From Rhizopus sp. PT2906 (Eukaryota; Mucoromycota; Mucoromycetes; Mucorales; Rhizopodaceae): a stretch of DNA of 64,000 nucleotides. This document shows positions 34,594 to 45,619 of the stretch, piece by piece. The stretch spans positions 85,144-149,143 of the forward strand of contig JAMYHX010000043.1 of assembly GCA_025529335.1 (NCBI GenBank), written 5' to 3'. The notes below the pieces were generated by a model. It saw only the letters and a list, made by a program, of their open reading frames with translations, searched no databases and had not been told where the DNA came from. The first letter of the stretch is position 1; each line of letters opens with the position of its first letter. A program made the position numbers and the translations under genes.

Positions 34594-36099
34594 TTAAATA
34601 ATTTTTCGCAATCTACTTTTTTTGGTTAACTTTGCTTTTTCCCTTTTTTGTATAATTACCTCTTCTATCTCATCTAAATCCCATCCTAGTTCATTCTTGT
34701 TTATTTTCAAATGATGAAGTTCATGCGCTAATGTTCTCAAAACATGATCACTGCATCATAATTATTGGCTTGAAAAAGTTTGTATGCTTATTTGTTTTTT
34801 TTTCTTACCTTGCGTGCTGAATCCACACACAGTAGTCATCTAAATAGATTTTACTGTAAATATAATAAACGTCATGGTGGTCAAATATGTATTTCATTTC
34901 CAGTAACGCCTTTAATATCGCTCGTTTGCCCAGTTTAAAGAGGATATAGACATCTTGAACGATCTTTTCTGAAAATTCAAAGTGTCGATAGAGTGGATAG
35001 ATGAGTGATCGTCTAAAGGAGGTAATAATGACCTCTTTCAATGTAGAAAATTGCTTTAATAAAGTTTAGTATTTTCATATGCATTTGCTTGTGTGAGAAA
35101 AAACAATACCTCTAGACAGGACAAGGTTGAACTCAGCTTGCCGATACACCAAGCTGACTCCACATTTCCTTCTCCTTCGGTCATGCGGTGATTATAGCTG
35201 TAAGCGAATAACAAGTCCACAAGACCAAGATAGACGCTTTTTTCATTTGAAACTAAATACTCCTTGCGTGGCAACTGACGCATCATCTCTTCCTCTTGAC
35301 TCGTAAACGTCACCTTTGCCTCGTCATTTTCCTTTTGCATCCTCTTTAGCTCCTTGGCATATACTGTCTTGTACTTCATCAGCTGTCTAATTTCTTCATC
35401 CTCGGCAAAGTCCGTACAATAATGGTCCTCATCAAATCGCTCATTCTCCAACTGCAGTCGTTCTTCACGTCGTGACTCGATTGTGGATGTCTCTGGACTC
35501 TGGATATCATTAATCTCATTCAATGTCTCTTGAACATGTGTAAAGTATCCCGTGTATTGCTGATTGAATCCATAATATGTGTGCGTACTCAGTTGCTCCT
35601 TGGGTAACTCTTGAGGTATTTCCCAATTAAACTCTTCAGCTTCTTCCATCTCGGTACTTTCTTCGCCCACAACCTCAATCATCGGTTTCTTCTTCTTTTC
35701 TGTTTCTCCGGTACGTGCCAGTAACTTTGTCAACAGATCCAAGTCGGCAAACTGTTCGCCTTTGGTTTCCTTGGAGACTTTGATTGTGAATTGTCCTGCT
35801 GAAGGATCATATGTCGCTTTGGATTGATCGTCCTCGATTATGTTTCCAGGAAAATGTAATCTGTGTTGATTGTCAATATTTAATCTAAAAAAGAGGGTGT
35901 TGACATTACCTTAGAAAGTAAGGTCGTAAATAAAATCGAAATTCACTGCCTTCAACATATAAATCTACATCTTGTGCCTTTTTTTTGTATTAGTTTTTAA
36001 ATAATATGTATAAACATACAGTACCCTAACATATGGTGTATTGATGGTAATATAAACAAAATTGTCATCTTGATCTACTTTAAATGTAGGTGTGATCAT
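34594..36099 (-). CDS. SHQ1: SHQ1, assembly factor for box H/ACA snoRNPs
   Basis: CDS complement(join(34594..34750,34809..35053,35110..35860,35910..35977,36025..36099)), 431 aa. An N-terminal CS (Hsp20-like) domain (about 1-95: FKVDQDDNFVYITINTPYVR, YFLRLHFPGNIIED) is followed by an acidic linker and the SHQ1 helical domain (GLVDLLFAYSYNHRMTEGE, then SFRRSLIYPLYRHFEFSEKI and YCVWIQH). SHQ1 chaperones the pseudouridine synthase Cbf5/dyskerin before it joins H/ACA particles. Its start is 30 bp from the stop of the transporter gene on the same strand, leaving almost no separate promoter. Confidence 0.92.
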
Positions 36100-36128
36100 G
36101 TCCAGCAGAAAAGAGAAAAAAAAAAAAT

Positions 36129-37829
36129 TTATTTAATAAAACTTTTAATAGTGCCCGAAAGAGCCATAAAGGAAGCAACAAATAGCAAAAAGATATTGAT
36201 CAAGAGTTCTGTCTTGGTCATGGTATGTCTAAACAATTTGATATGGCAGACAAGAGGGAAGATACCAGAGATAAAGAAGGAGAAGAAGGCGCCGAGGAGA
36301 GATATGACCTGATCAAAGTTGGGTAGTAGTGTTACCAAAATCACCATGGTGATGGTTGTCAAGACGATGCTGATCAATTTACCCAAGTGACGAGGTAAAC
36401 ATGTCTGCCAAGTCAAGATGACAGGGTTGAGTGTCAGTCCGTATTTGGCGATGGGATTGAGAGCGACGAGGTAAACGGCGAGTCGGTTGACGGTTTGATT
36501 ATATTGTGGTATGGCCATCAAGTTTTGTGTAATCTCTTGCATGGTGCTAGATCCAAACATGATGTAGCCAGCAGCTGCCACCGTGAGATAGATGATGGAT
36601 GTCGTCAGATAAGTCACATTTACCATCTTTCTATACTCTTTTGGATGGTCCATATCGTGATAGATCGTTGGGAACACAGCATGTCCTGCAAACCCTGCCA
36701 TGATCAATCCAAAGCTAAGTGGTACATCAAACCAGTTGTTTGGTAAAACGGATGTATCCTATAAACAAGAACGAGTTTGATCTATCTATCTTTTTTTTTT
36801 TTTAAAAAAAAAAACTATCTCTTACCGCCGGTTCTCTTAAACTTCCAGGTGCATCGGTCTTTGTAAAGCCATCGTAGAGAATAACAAGCAACAGACTAAA
36901 CACACTGAGAATGCCAAGCAGGCTGGTATAAGACAGATATCGCACAGGCAAGAGCAAAGTAGGTGTCAAGATGATAAAACTAACCAAGCGCAGCCAGATC
37001 AAGTCATAACCAGGAAATAGAGAGGCGATGCCATCTGTGAGTAATACGACAAGCGCAATGCTTTTGAACGGGTTAAGGACGCTGAAGCGAACGATGACTA
37101 AAAAGGAAATCTATATCGTTTACCTGCACGTGATGAGTTCTGTCAAGAAAAGAATCGAAATGAATACACGTCCACGCATGCCAAAGGTATATGCACCAAT
37201 ATCGCCATATGTCTTTGCTTCTGGGTTCAAGTCTAAGCATTTGATCAGTATCTTGGCCGTGTAATTGGTCAAACAGAAGCAAAAGACAAAGATGCCCAGA
37301 CCAATGACCCATCCTGCGCTCTTTTTTTAATGTATCATTAAATTTGTGATTTGGAGATCAGTCCATTTTTTATAACATACCTTAAACCCTAGAGGTAAAG
37401 CAAGAATGCCTACACCCAAGAGAATATTGATAGAATTGAATACACTTTGCATAAAGGTTGATTTTTTGGATGAGGTGTGATAACTATCTGCTACTGTCAT
37501 GATGCTATGGTTAGTGGATGTCTTGTGCAGTAAAGGAGATTGTTCGTGTGCTTCTTGTGCTGTGGTAATAGAATGGGGTCTACTAGAATATATCGAACGG
37601 CCATCTTCTTCATCGTCCGACTATTATTTAAGGTTTTAATTGTTCATGTTAAGGTACATAGTTCAGTGTTACATACTAAACCACCGTCAGACAATACGAC
37701 ATTTTCTGCCATATGCATCATGGATGCTCTCGAGTAAGAGCTTACGAATGATCGAAATGAGTTGCTCAAGTACGTTGGCCTTTGTTCTGGATGTAAGTTT
37801 GTTATGTTGATGGGTATTTGTTGTGACAT
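36129..37829 (-). CDS. Vacuolar amino-acid transporter, AVT family
   Basis: CDS complement(join(36129..36758,36826..37060,37124..37320,37381..37620,37677..37829)), 484 aa. The N-terminus is a cytoplasmic Ser-rich tail (about 1-85) with SDDEEDG and LL motifs. The first membrane segment FNSINILLGVGILALPLGFK is the hallmark of the AAAP/AVT family, and about ten more helices follow. Yeast Avt proteins move neutral amino acids across the vacuolar membrane using the proton gradient; the closest type looks like Avt1/Avt3, but substrate and direction cannot be read. Confidence 0.88.
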
Positions 37830-38090
37830 CAAAAGATAAACGAGAAAGAAAGAAAGAAAAGAAAGTCAAGGAATTTTCTCTTTTTATAAAAATACTTTTT
37901 CGTTGTACTTGCTGGGTATAATAATACTTTAATGCATGAGAAAAAAACGTCCGCTAAAGATGACGCTTCTTTCGATACGATCTTGGAGAGAAAGTGAGTC
38001 ATGGCTTTTTACAATTGAAATATATTTTATTGATACTTGTTGAGCCTCTTTTTTTGTATACATGAAAATAAAAGTAAAAGGGGGGGGGTA

Positions 38091-38649
38091 TTATTGTAGT
38101 TGTAGGCTCTGTTCATCTGCTATTCTCCTTAAAGTGTCATTGATCTGTGCCTTAACATTCTCTAAATAGCGATCAGATATGTATATGTGCATAGTGTCTA
38201 TTTTATTACCCATTTCTTTAACTGCATCCTCATATTCTTGATTTGCCAACTTATTTTCTTCTTCTAATGCTTTCAATATCGCGATTTGTTCTTCTTCCGT
38301 TTGTTGTATGCCCGGTAATACTTCAATAAGCGAGTCAATTTCTTTTGCCTTTTTCACTAAATCTGATACTAATTCATGCATGTTTTCTTTAAATACTTGT
38401 GGTTCATCTGCTTGTACTATATAATAACCAGTTATAACCCCAAAGTTTTACTGTTCATTATTATTACTCTTTGGCTGTGATACGGGTATATCTTTATTCA
38501 ACTCTGCCATGGATGATTTTTCATGAACATAATAAATACTGTTTGTAAACATACGTGCCATCTATAATAGTTACTAAACTAAAAGTTATACAACATGCAT
38601 ATATTTTTACTGCATCAATAGCATCTTGTAACTGTGTTAATCTATCCAT
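38091..38649 (-). CDS. MED21: Mediator subunit 21 (Srb7)
   Basis: CDS complement(join(38091..38416,38468..38561,38611..38649)), 152 aa. MDRLTQLQDAID at the start and MARMFTNSIYYVHE, then VSDLVKKAKEIDSLIEVLPG and a long C-terminal helix to the end, are the Med21 pattern. Med21 pairs with Med7 as the hinge of the Mediator middle module. The donor after AAG-A (GTAATA) is chosen because it alone joins the exons in frame. Confidence 0.92.
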
Positions 38650-39359
38650 TGAGAAAAAAAAAAAAAGACAAAGAAGAAAGAGAGAGAGAACTGTGAGGTG
38701 ACTGTGTTTATATGACGAGCCTTTTTTTTTTTTTTTGCCTTTTTATCCTCTCCAAAGCGAGCGAGGTTGAATTTTTCCCTTTTTTTAGTTTTCCTCTTTT
38801 ATTAAACTTTTTCTTTTTTATTTCCCAACATAAAAAAGAGAGAAAAACAGAGGCAGTAAATTGTAAGTTGCTATTACCCTTTTTCATATTAAATTCGACC
38901 CCCGTCTTTCAAGAAAGAAAGAAAGCAAGAGGAAAGGCAAGATGTAAAAAATAAACCCATGTGTTCATCAAGACATGCAACAACAAAAAGAAAAAACTCA
39001 ACCTTGTAACGACAAACAAAGTTTATCTCTCTCCCTCTCTCCTTTACTTCTCTCCTCTTTGCCTTCCATCTCCTCCGTCTCTTATTACATCTACTTTACA
39101 GTCTATTATTTTTATATTATAATTCTTCATCAGATTTTGACAACAGTCGGAATGAAGCCAGCAGATGATGCAACTCAGACTTTATTACGCGTACACAAAG
39201 AACAAGACAAGCTTAAAACACACTTGGGTTTATTTTTTATACTCTTTCTTTTGCTTTTTATATTATACAAATACATACACACACACACGCAAAAAAGGGG
39301 TTTAATATTATTACATATAAAAAATTACTAACAAAAATTTTTTTCTCTCTTTTAGAATC
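38650..39359 (+). promoter_or_regulatory. Long 5' region of the PP1 gene with a probable leader intron and upstream ATG
   Basis: The region contains T-rich and CT tracts and an upstream ATG at 39152 opening a frame (MKPADDATQTLLRV...). Near the end it has a perfect TACTAAC branch sequence (39326-39332) and a TTTTAG acceptor at 39354-39355, only 4 nt before the PP1 ATG. A 5'-UTR intron is therefore likely; its donor is uncertain (GTTTAT at 39228 is one option). Confidence 0.5.
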
Positions 39360-40475
39360 ATGGACCTTCCGGATGTTAATGTGGATTCAATTATTGAACG
39401 TTTATTAGAAGGTGATTATCGTAATCATGACTACTTTACTCTTATTAACCATCATAAAGTCAGAGGAAATAGACCGGGCAAACAAGTGCAGCTAGGAGAA
39501 CATGAAATCCGATACCTCTGTTTAACTGCTCGTGAGATTTTTATGAGTCAACCTATCCTATTGGATTTAGAAGCACCTATTAAAATCTGCGGTAAACTAA
39601 ATTATAATCCATGGATGTTTTAGATATTAAAATTGTAATAGGTGATATTCATGGTCAATACTATGATCTCTTGAGATTGTTCGAATATGGTGGATTCCCT
39701 CCTCAGAGTAACTATTTGTTCATGGGTGATTATGTCGATAGAGGAAAACAAAGTTTGGAAACAATCTGTTTACTGTTGGCATACAAGATCAAGTATCCTG
39801 AAAACTTTTTCATTTTGAGAGGAAATCATGAATGTGCAAGTATCAATCGTATTTATGGTTTTTATGACGAATGTAAGAGAAGATACAACATTAAGCTATG
39901 GAAGACCTTCACAGACTGTTTCAACTGCTTACCTATTGCTGCCTTGGTGGACGAAAAGATCTTTTGTATGCACGGTGGTCTTTCTCCTGATTTACAAAGC
40001 TTTGAACAAATTCGTAGAGTGATGAGACCTACAGATGTACCTGATACTGGTTTACTCTGTGATTTGCTATGGTCTGATCCCGATAAAGATATCGTCGGAT
40101 GGAGTGAAAATGACCGTGGTGTCTCATTTACATTTGGTCCGGATATTGTGTCTAAATTCTTACAGAAGCATGATATTGATCTTATCTGCAGAGCACATCA
40201 AGTGGTTGAAGATGGCTATGAATTCTTCTCAAAGAGACAACTAGTTACCATCTTTTCTGCTCCAAACTATTGCGGTGAATTTGATAATGCAGGTGCAATG
40301 ATGAGCGTAGACGATTCTTTAATGTGTTCATTCCAGGTAAAAAGGAAATCATGATCCATTGGAGTTTTATTCACTTTCTTTTTATTAGATCCTTAAGCCT
40401 GCAGAAAAGAGATCGAAATATACTGGATATCCTGGAAATAAAAATCAACCAAGAGGAAAGAAAAAGAATCCATAA
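39360..40475 (+). CDS. GLC7: Serine/threonine protein phosphatase PP1, catalytic subunit
   Basis: CDS join(39360..39411,39460..39591,39642..40336,40389..40475), 321 aa. All metal and catalytic motifs are intact: GDIHGQ, GDYVDRGKQS, LRGNHE, the HGGLSPDL loop, WSDPDKDIVGW, and CRAHQVVEDGYEF. The regulatory-subunit groove and SAPNYCGEFDNAGAMMSVD are present. The C-terminal tail (YTGYPGNKNQPRGKKKNP) is shorter and more basic than animal tails. The 48-nt intron 1 is open in frame and could be misread as a 16-residue insertion. PP1 controls cell cycle, glycogen metabolism and actin through targeting subunits. Confidence 0.97.
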
Positions 40476-40851
40476 TGAATACAAGCAAAATTTTTATTTC
40501 ATCCTTAAAACATATACTTCACGCCATTTCTTCCCCCCTTTTTATTATAATAAAGAACAAAAACATTAAAGGCAATTGGATAAGCATAACCTTCTCTCTT
40601 TTTTTAATAATTGAGTGCAACTTGAACTCGTGCATGTATAAAGTCTTCATGACGTTGATCCCTTCTGTGTTTTAAAATTTTTATACTTTTTAGACTTTAA
40701 TACTTGCTCACTATGCTTGTGTATATAAGACAGTGTCTTACACAGCAAAATGAATTACAGAAAAAAAAAAAATTCCTTTTTTTTTTTTTTCCCTTCTTCT
40801 TTCTCTCTTTTTAAACTTTTTTTTTTCTCTTTTCCTTTTTCTTGCTTTATT
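40476..40851. other. Intergenic region between PP1 and VTS1
   Basis: 376 bp, AT-rich, with long A- and T-runs just before the VTS1 ATG. No gene seen. Confidence 0.55.
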
Positions 40852-42280
40852 ATGTTACCAAATGATTTTAGTAAGCCTAGAACAACTCGGCCTATGTCTG
40901 AAATAATAAATCCAGGTCATTTTATAAACGAAGGTAATAATACATAACAGTAAGGAACGCTTTACAAAAAATCGATGGGATATAGCTGATATTGCAGGTC
41001 GCTGGTTTGAAGACTTGCAAAGGTATGAAAACAATCTGGATGAAATAGCCTCTGCTGCTTTAGACCAGGTATGTATAAATGGCTTTTTTTTTCTTTTTCT
41101 TTTTCTTTCCCCCCCTCTTTTACTCATTTAATTCAAGAATTTCAAAGAAGAGATGCAACATGTGGATCAATGGTTTCGATACTTGACTGAAGCAGAAAAG
41201 ACAGCTACGATGTATACCTTATTGCAACACTCGACTCAAGTGCAGGCGAGATTCTTTATCAATCTGTTGCAACAAATGGTCAAACGCGATCCACTCTATT
41301 CTCTTCTGACGCCAAATCATGATTCAGATCATCCTTTAGCCAGTGCCATGGCAAAGGCTGAGCTTGAGGCCAGTCAGAGATTGATGTCTGTTTTGCCTTA
41401 CAAGACGGGTGTTTTGCGTAACACGAACAATCGTCATTCCTTTGCTTTAGGCGATACAGAGGATCGGCTGTTTGGATACAGCCTATTAGACGATAATAAT
41501 GCTAGACGCATTCAACAACAACAGCAACAACAACAACAGAGTTTGTTCACGAGTAGCAGGCCTCATTCAGTGATCGAAGGCAGCGACAGTCTGTTTGTTC
41601 CAAAATGGAATAGCAATGTAAGGCAGCGAACTAATGTGGTAGGACCGATCGGGACAGAGAGACCCAAGTCAGCGGATATCAGTCAATGGAACTTGCCTGG
41701 GCAATACTCAGTCTGGAGTCAGATCCAACCACCTCCTGCTGAGGATACTTTCAACAGAAGGACACGCATAAATCAACAACGTACGACTGCTACCAATAAT
41801 ATCCCAGCTGTACCAGAAACAGCAGAAGATTACCCCATGAAGAACAATGCATCCGATGATGGTCGTCGTAGATCATCATCAGCTACAACAACAACAGCAA
41901 CTACAGGCAAGGAAAGTAACAACAATAACAACAAAAAACCCTCTGAAGTGGTTGACATGGAGCTTTTGAAAGGTAAAAAAAAAAAAACATAATGACAACG
42001 CGTCTCACACTCATATATAATAGATGTACCTGCTTGGCTCAGGAGTCTTCGCTTACATAAATATAATCCTATATTTGGTGATATGCGCTGGCAAGATATG
42101 GTCAAGATGTCTGATCAAGAATTACTAAACAAGGGAGTGGCAGCCTTAGGCGCCAGAAGAAAAATGCTTAAAGTATTTGAAAATGTGAAAGCACATTGTG
42201 AAGCCAATGTAAGTTATCTGAGCATAAACACATACATACACAATGGACTAATTGACTTGTAAAAGAATATCGAATACTAA
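40852..42280 (+). CDS. VTS1: Vts1/Smaug-type SAM-domain RNA-binding protein
   Basis: CDS join(40852..40933,40998..41068,41138..41972,42024..42208,42266..42280), 395 aa. An N-terminal helical region (RWFEDLQRYENNLDEIAS; TMYTLLQHSTQVQARFFINL) resembles the Vts1 dimerisation part. A low-complexity middle with a poly-Gln run follows. The C-terminus (about 328-392) is a SAM domain: VPAWLRSLRLHKY, MVKMSDQELLNKG, LGARRKMLKVFENVK. Vts1 binds short hairpins with a CNGG loop and recruits Ccr4-Not to degrade mRNAs. The last exon has only five codons (NIEY and stop). Confidence 0.88.
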
Positions 42281-42428
42281 ACGAGTGCATAACTTGCTGA
42301 GCAAGAGTCATTTTTTTGTCTATTTTTTTTTTGATTGCGTTCTTATTAAAGAGAAGCATTGTTTGTTGCCAACTGAAATATATCAAATGTATATACATAT
42401 ACACACTGATTTATTAAACACGCATAAA

Positions 42429-42719
42429 TTAAGCCTTGGTAGCAGCAAGGGCCTTTTCAGTACCCTTCTTGGCGAAACGTTGGTTACGGAGGAACTTGGC
42501 GTCCAACTATAAAGTATATCAATGGGTCTAATTCTTATCTTTATGATATTACTTACACTCTTTTGAGAGCGGTACTTGTGAATGACGGGCTTCTTGATAC
42601 CGTTACGATGGGCCTTCTTGTCTAATTGTCAATTGTCAGTTATTATCATTCTCTCTCTCTTTTTTTGTATCATCTGTCATACTTTGGTTGTGGTTAGTGT
42701 GGTTCTTTGATTTGGCCAT
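42429..42719 (-). CDS. RPL29: 60S ribosomal protein L29 (eL29)
   Basis: CDS complement(join(42429..42506,42557..42621,42683..42719)), 59 aa. MAKSKNHTNHNQNKKAHRNG IKKP, then DAKFLRNQRFAKKGT, match eL29 along its whole length. Such a small three-exon gene is easily missed by ORF length filters. Codon use is biased as in RPL10A. The stop is 148 bp from the VTS1 stop (convergent). Confidence 0.95.
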
Positions 42720-43004
42720 TTTCTACGTTTCTACAGGTTGATGGATGAGGTGATGAGTATGGATGAATAGATGGATGGATGGATGCATAAGTGTGTACCT
42801 TGGATTAAATCAAGAGAGGGAAAAGAAAGAAGGAATCAGATTGGACGACAAGGTCATGGTCGTATTACTGACCAATCGAATTGGTTTAAAACTCCACCTT
42901 GCTTCTATTCTGGACAACTGTAAGAGAGCAGTTACACACATTGAGTGTATTTTATTTATAGCAACTATTCCTGATAAACTCTTTTTTTCTTTTTATTTCT
43001 CTTC

Positions 43005-43555
43005 ATGTTGATTCCATTCATTACTGTCTTTTTGTTCCTTATTCATTACATCTTGGCTGATAGTCCTAGTGTACTTGTCATCAATGAGCCTCAACCAAAT
43101 CAACAACTCACGAGTAAAACACAGTTCAATCTGACTTATACCATTGTTGGTTCACAAACAAGTAAGAGAGAATAGAAAAAAAAAAGGTGTCTAAAATACT
43201 AAGTTTGTTTGTAGCCAATCCACCCTTCAGCGCTTACTATTTTAATTCACTCGTGGCTGAATTTATTTGGAAAGATCGCTCAGGGGGACAGTCTCAATCA
43301 CTAAGTATCTCCTCTTCACTTGATTGTGCACCTTACCCTGCCGGTCTTCAAAACAAGGTGTACAACCAACAATTTAATGTTCCTAATTGCCACTTCTTTT
43401 CTCGTTATCCACCTTCTCTATACGATTTCTCCATTCTCTTCACGCCTTATTACGCTCCTCCCACCAACTCATCACCCGCCACTGGCCCAGAACAGCCTCC
43501 TGTGTCTGTGCCTGTGACCATTCATGTCAACAATGATACTTTTCCAAAATGTTAA
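43005..43555 (+). CDS. Small secreted protein of unknown function
   Basis: CDS join(43005..43161,43215..43555), 165 aa. A signal peptide (about 1-20, MLIPFITVFLFLIHYILA) is followed by a beta-rich domain with VLVINEPQPNQQLTSKTQF (an Ig-like or secreted beta-sandwich start). Cys residues occur at CAPYPAG, CHFF and the last residue. Not recognised. The mature protein would be about 145 aa. The stop is 19 bp from the stop of the convergent lipase gene. Confidence 0.6.
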
Positions 43556-43574
43556 ATGTTTATAATAAATTCTA

Positions 43575-45427
43575 TTACACATGGTATCGTCTCATCTTTT
43601 CATCCTTCTCTTCATTTCCTCCTTCATTTTCGCCCACAACGATCCATTCGACATCTCCCGAGAGTAAGGCGTCACTGTAATCAGAAGGGAAATGGTCGTT
43701 GATAAAGAATGGTAACAAGAGACGGAATAAGATGCGTACAGACGTTTCTTGCTTTAATCGACCGATCACGTGTCGATTGAGTATACCAGAGAGATGAAGA
43801 TAGGATATAGGACGGACAGGTACAGGTTGATTCGTGTTGGGATCCGGCGGGTAAATAGTAATTTTGTAGGCTGCATCAATAAATACAAGTGTGCCTGGAG
43901 GAGGACTATACCAATAGGGAATACGAGGCACGACATCTAAATAGAAACATGAATGAGCTAAATCATTCATTAAGGGAAGAAATTTACCATTGTTAAAAGT
44001 GTGATTGAATATTTTACAGGTTATCTCGGGTCCAAAGGATCTTCCAAATGCTTCATCACCAATATTAGGTTGTCCATAGGTATATAAACCAGCAAAGTAA
44101 GGTATCAACGGGCTCTTTGATTGGATCATTTTAGCCAAAAATACTATATTTATAAGCATTCATGTTTTCAAAGTAGTTCTATTTGTGTTTACCTGTTGCC
44201 AAGGCACCGCCCAACGAATGACCAGTGATAAACAACCTTTTTCTTGTCTCTGATCGCTCCTGCATGACTCTCATAATCCAAGTCTCTGCTTGTGAATAGA
44301 GACTATGATACCTTACTTCTGATGTAGAAACCCAGCTAGCATCAATTGGATCAACTACATTTTGGAAAATGTTGAATGACACCATACGCATGATCTGCAG
44401 GGTCGCTTTTACAGCTGAGGCAATGGACTGTAGCAGTGAGGTATGACTGAGTTCAAGGTGGATGCGGGTCTCTTCTTCCTGAACATGTGTTGTCGTTGTT
44501 GCTCCCATGGCGTCCCAGAAGCCCTTGTGGACTTTGCCCATGGGGGTATCGGCCGAGAAGATCTCGGTGAGACCGGCATCAATGTTTGTAACGTAGTTTT
44601 GGATATTGAGTGGGTTTGTGCCTCTAAACACCAAGAGGATATCACCTTCCTTTTCGACAACATAGGCACATACGTTCTATAAAACTCACATGAGAGAGAT
44701 GATATCCATCATATAGTATTTATACCTAACCTTGTATCCAATTGGCTTGAACGAGCTCACGATATCGAAGCCAGCCTGCTCGAGTTCATGCTTGACAACG
44801 TCAACATCCTCATATGCCAATTTACTAGCTACACAGAGCGTATGGGCCATCGATAACGAGTATTCGGGTCGCTTGAAGCCTTTTTCGGTCTCAAAGGACT
44901 TGGACGACTTGGGTGGATCATGACGATGATGATTACCTAATCTGAAAAATTTGGCGTCACCCACATTAATGACAGCTGTAGCGCGAAAAAAAAAAGTGAG
45001 TGCCATGGCCTTATACACACCATTGGATCTTACATAGATGTTTTTTTGTTGCGTGTTGCGGTATAAAAGGATTCAGTAACTTGCGAATCAGTTGATCGCT
45101 CATCAGCAAGACAACAAAGATGACAAAGAAATGACAACGAACGACAAGATTAATAGCTGGTCCCAGAACTCTATTCTTTGATACTGTTTGTACTATAGGT
45201 CGAAGTCTGTTGCTTATCCTGACCAGTGTACGTGATATCAGTGGCATACAGTGTTGAATACATTTGAATGTAGTATAGAGGAAAAAAGGTGCCAGGAGAA
45301 TCGAAAGAGAAAGCAGGTAACAGAATAAACTAAGTATCCATCTTCCTTTATAGTTGGCATAGTAACCAATGGCAGCAGGTATGAATGCTAATATGAATAT
45401 TACTTCTACAATAAACTGTTTATTCAT
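43575..45427 (-). CDS. Class 3 lipase with N-terminal membrane segments
   Basis: CDS complement(join(43575..43936,43988..44143,44193..44676,44731..44975,45034..45427)), 546 aa. The first ~125 residues contain two or three hydrophobic helices (VEVIFILAFIPAAIGYYAN; ILSLFCYLLSLSILLAPFFL; CHFFVIFVVLLMSDQ). The lipase_3 domain follows: ILLVFRGTNPLNIQNYVTNID (oxyanion region), the nucleophile elbow ITGHSLGGALAT, TYGQPNIGDEAF, and DVVPRIPYW. The catalytic Ser-Asp-His are all plausible (His likely in NRHVIGRL). Probably a membrane-bound triacylglycerol or phospholipid hydrolase. Confidence 0.85.
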
Positions 45428-45619
45428 TAAAGAGCAAATATAAAAAAGCAGTGAAATTCATGTGAAGAGGATCTTTTTTCATTTTCTGTACTTGAATTTT
45501 TTTTCATATGCTAAACAGAGGTAACACATACATGTTTGCAATCTGATGTGGCATTTCATTTCCTTGGATAACACCGTGCTTGAAATGCGCAAGTTTATTG
45601 AAACAAATATACAGGATGC

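Noticed and set aside
35861..35909. A 25-nt intron in SHQ1 using the first AG (TTTTTTAG)
   Set aside because: The next in-frame AG gives a 49-nt intron of usual size and a better FLRLHFPG junction.
39412..39459. Apparent 16-residue insertion in PP1
   Set aside because: A 48-nt GT-AG intron that happens to be open; removing it gives the exact PP1 consensus (LLEVRGNRPGKQ).
42755..42790. GGAT-type short repeat resembling the one in the RPL10A intron
   Set aside because: A short simple repeat in the RPL29 upstream region; no further meaning seen.
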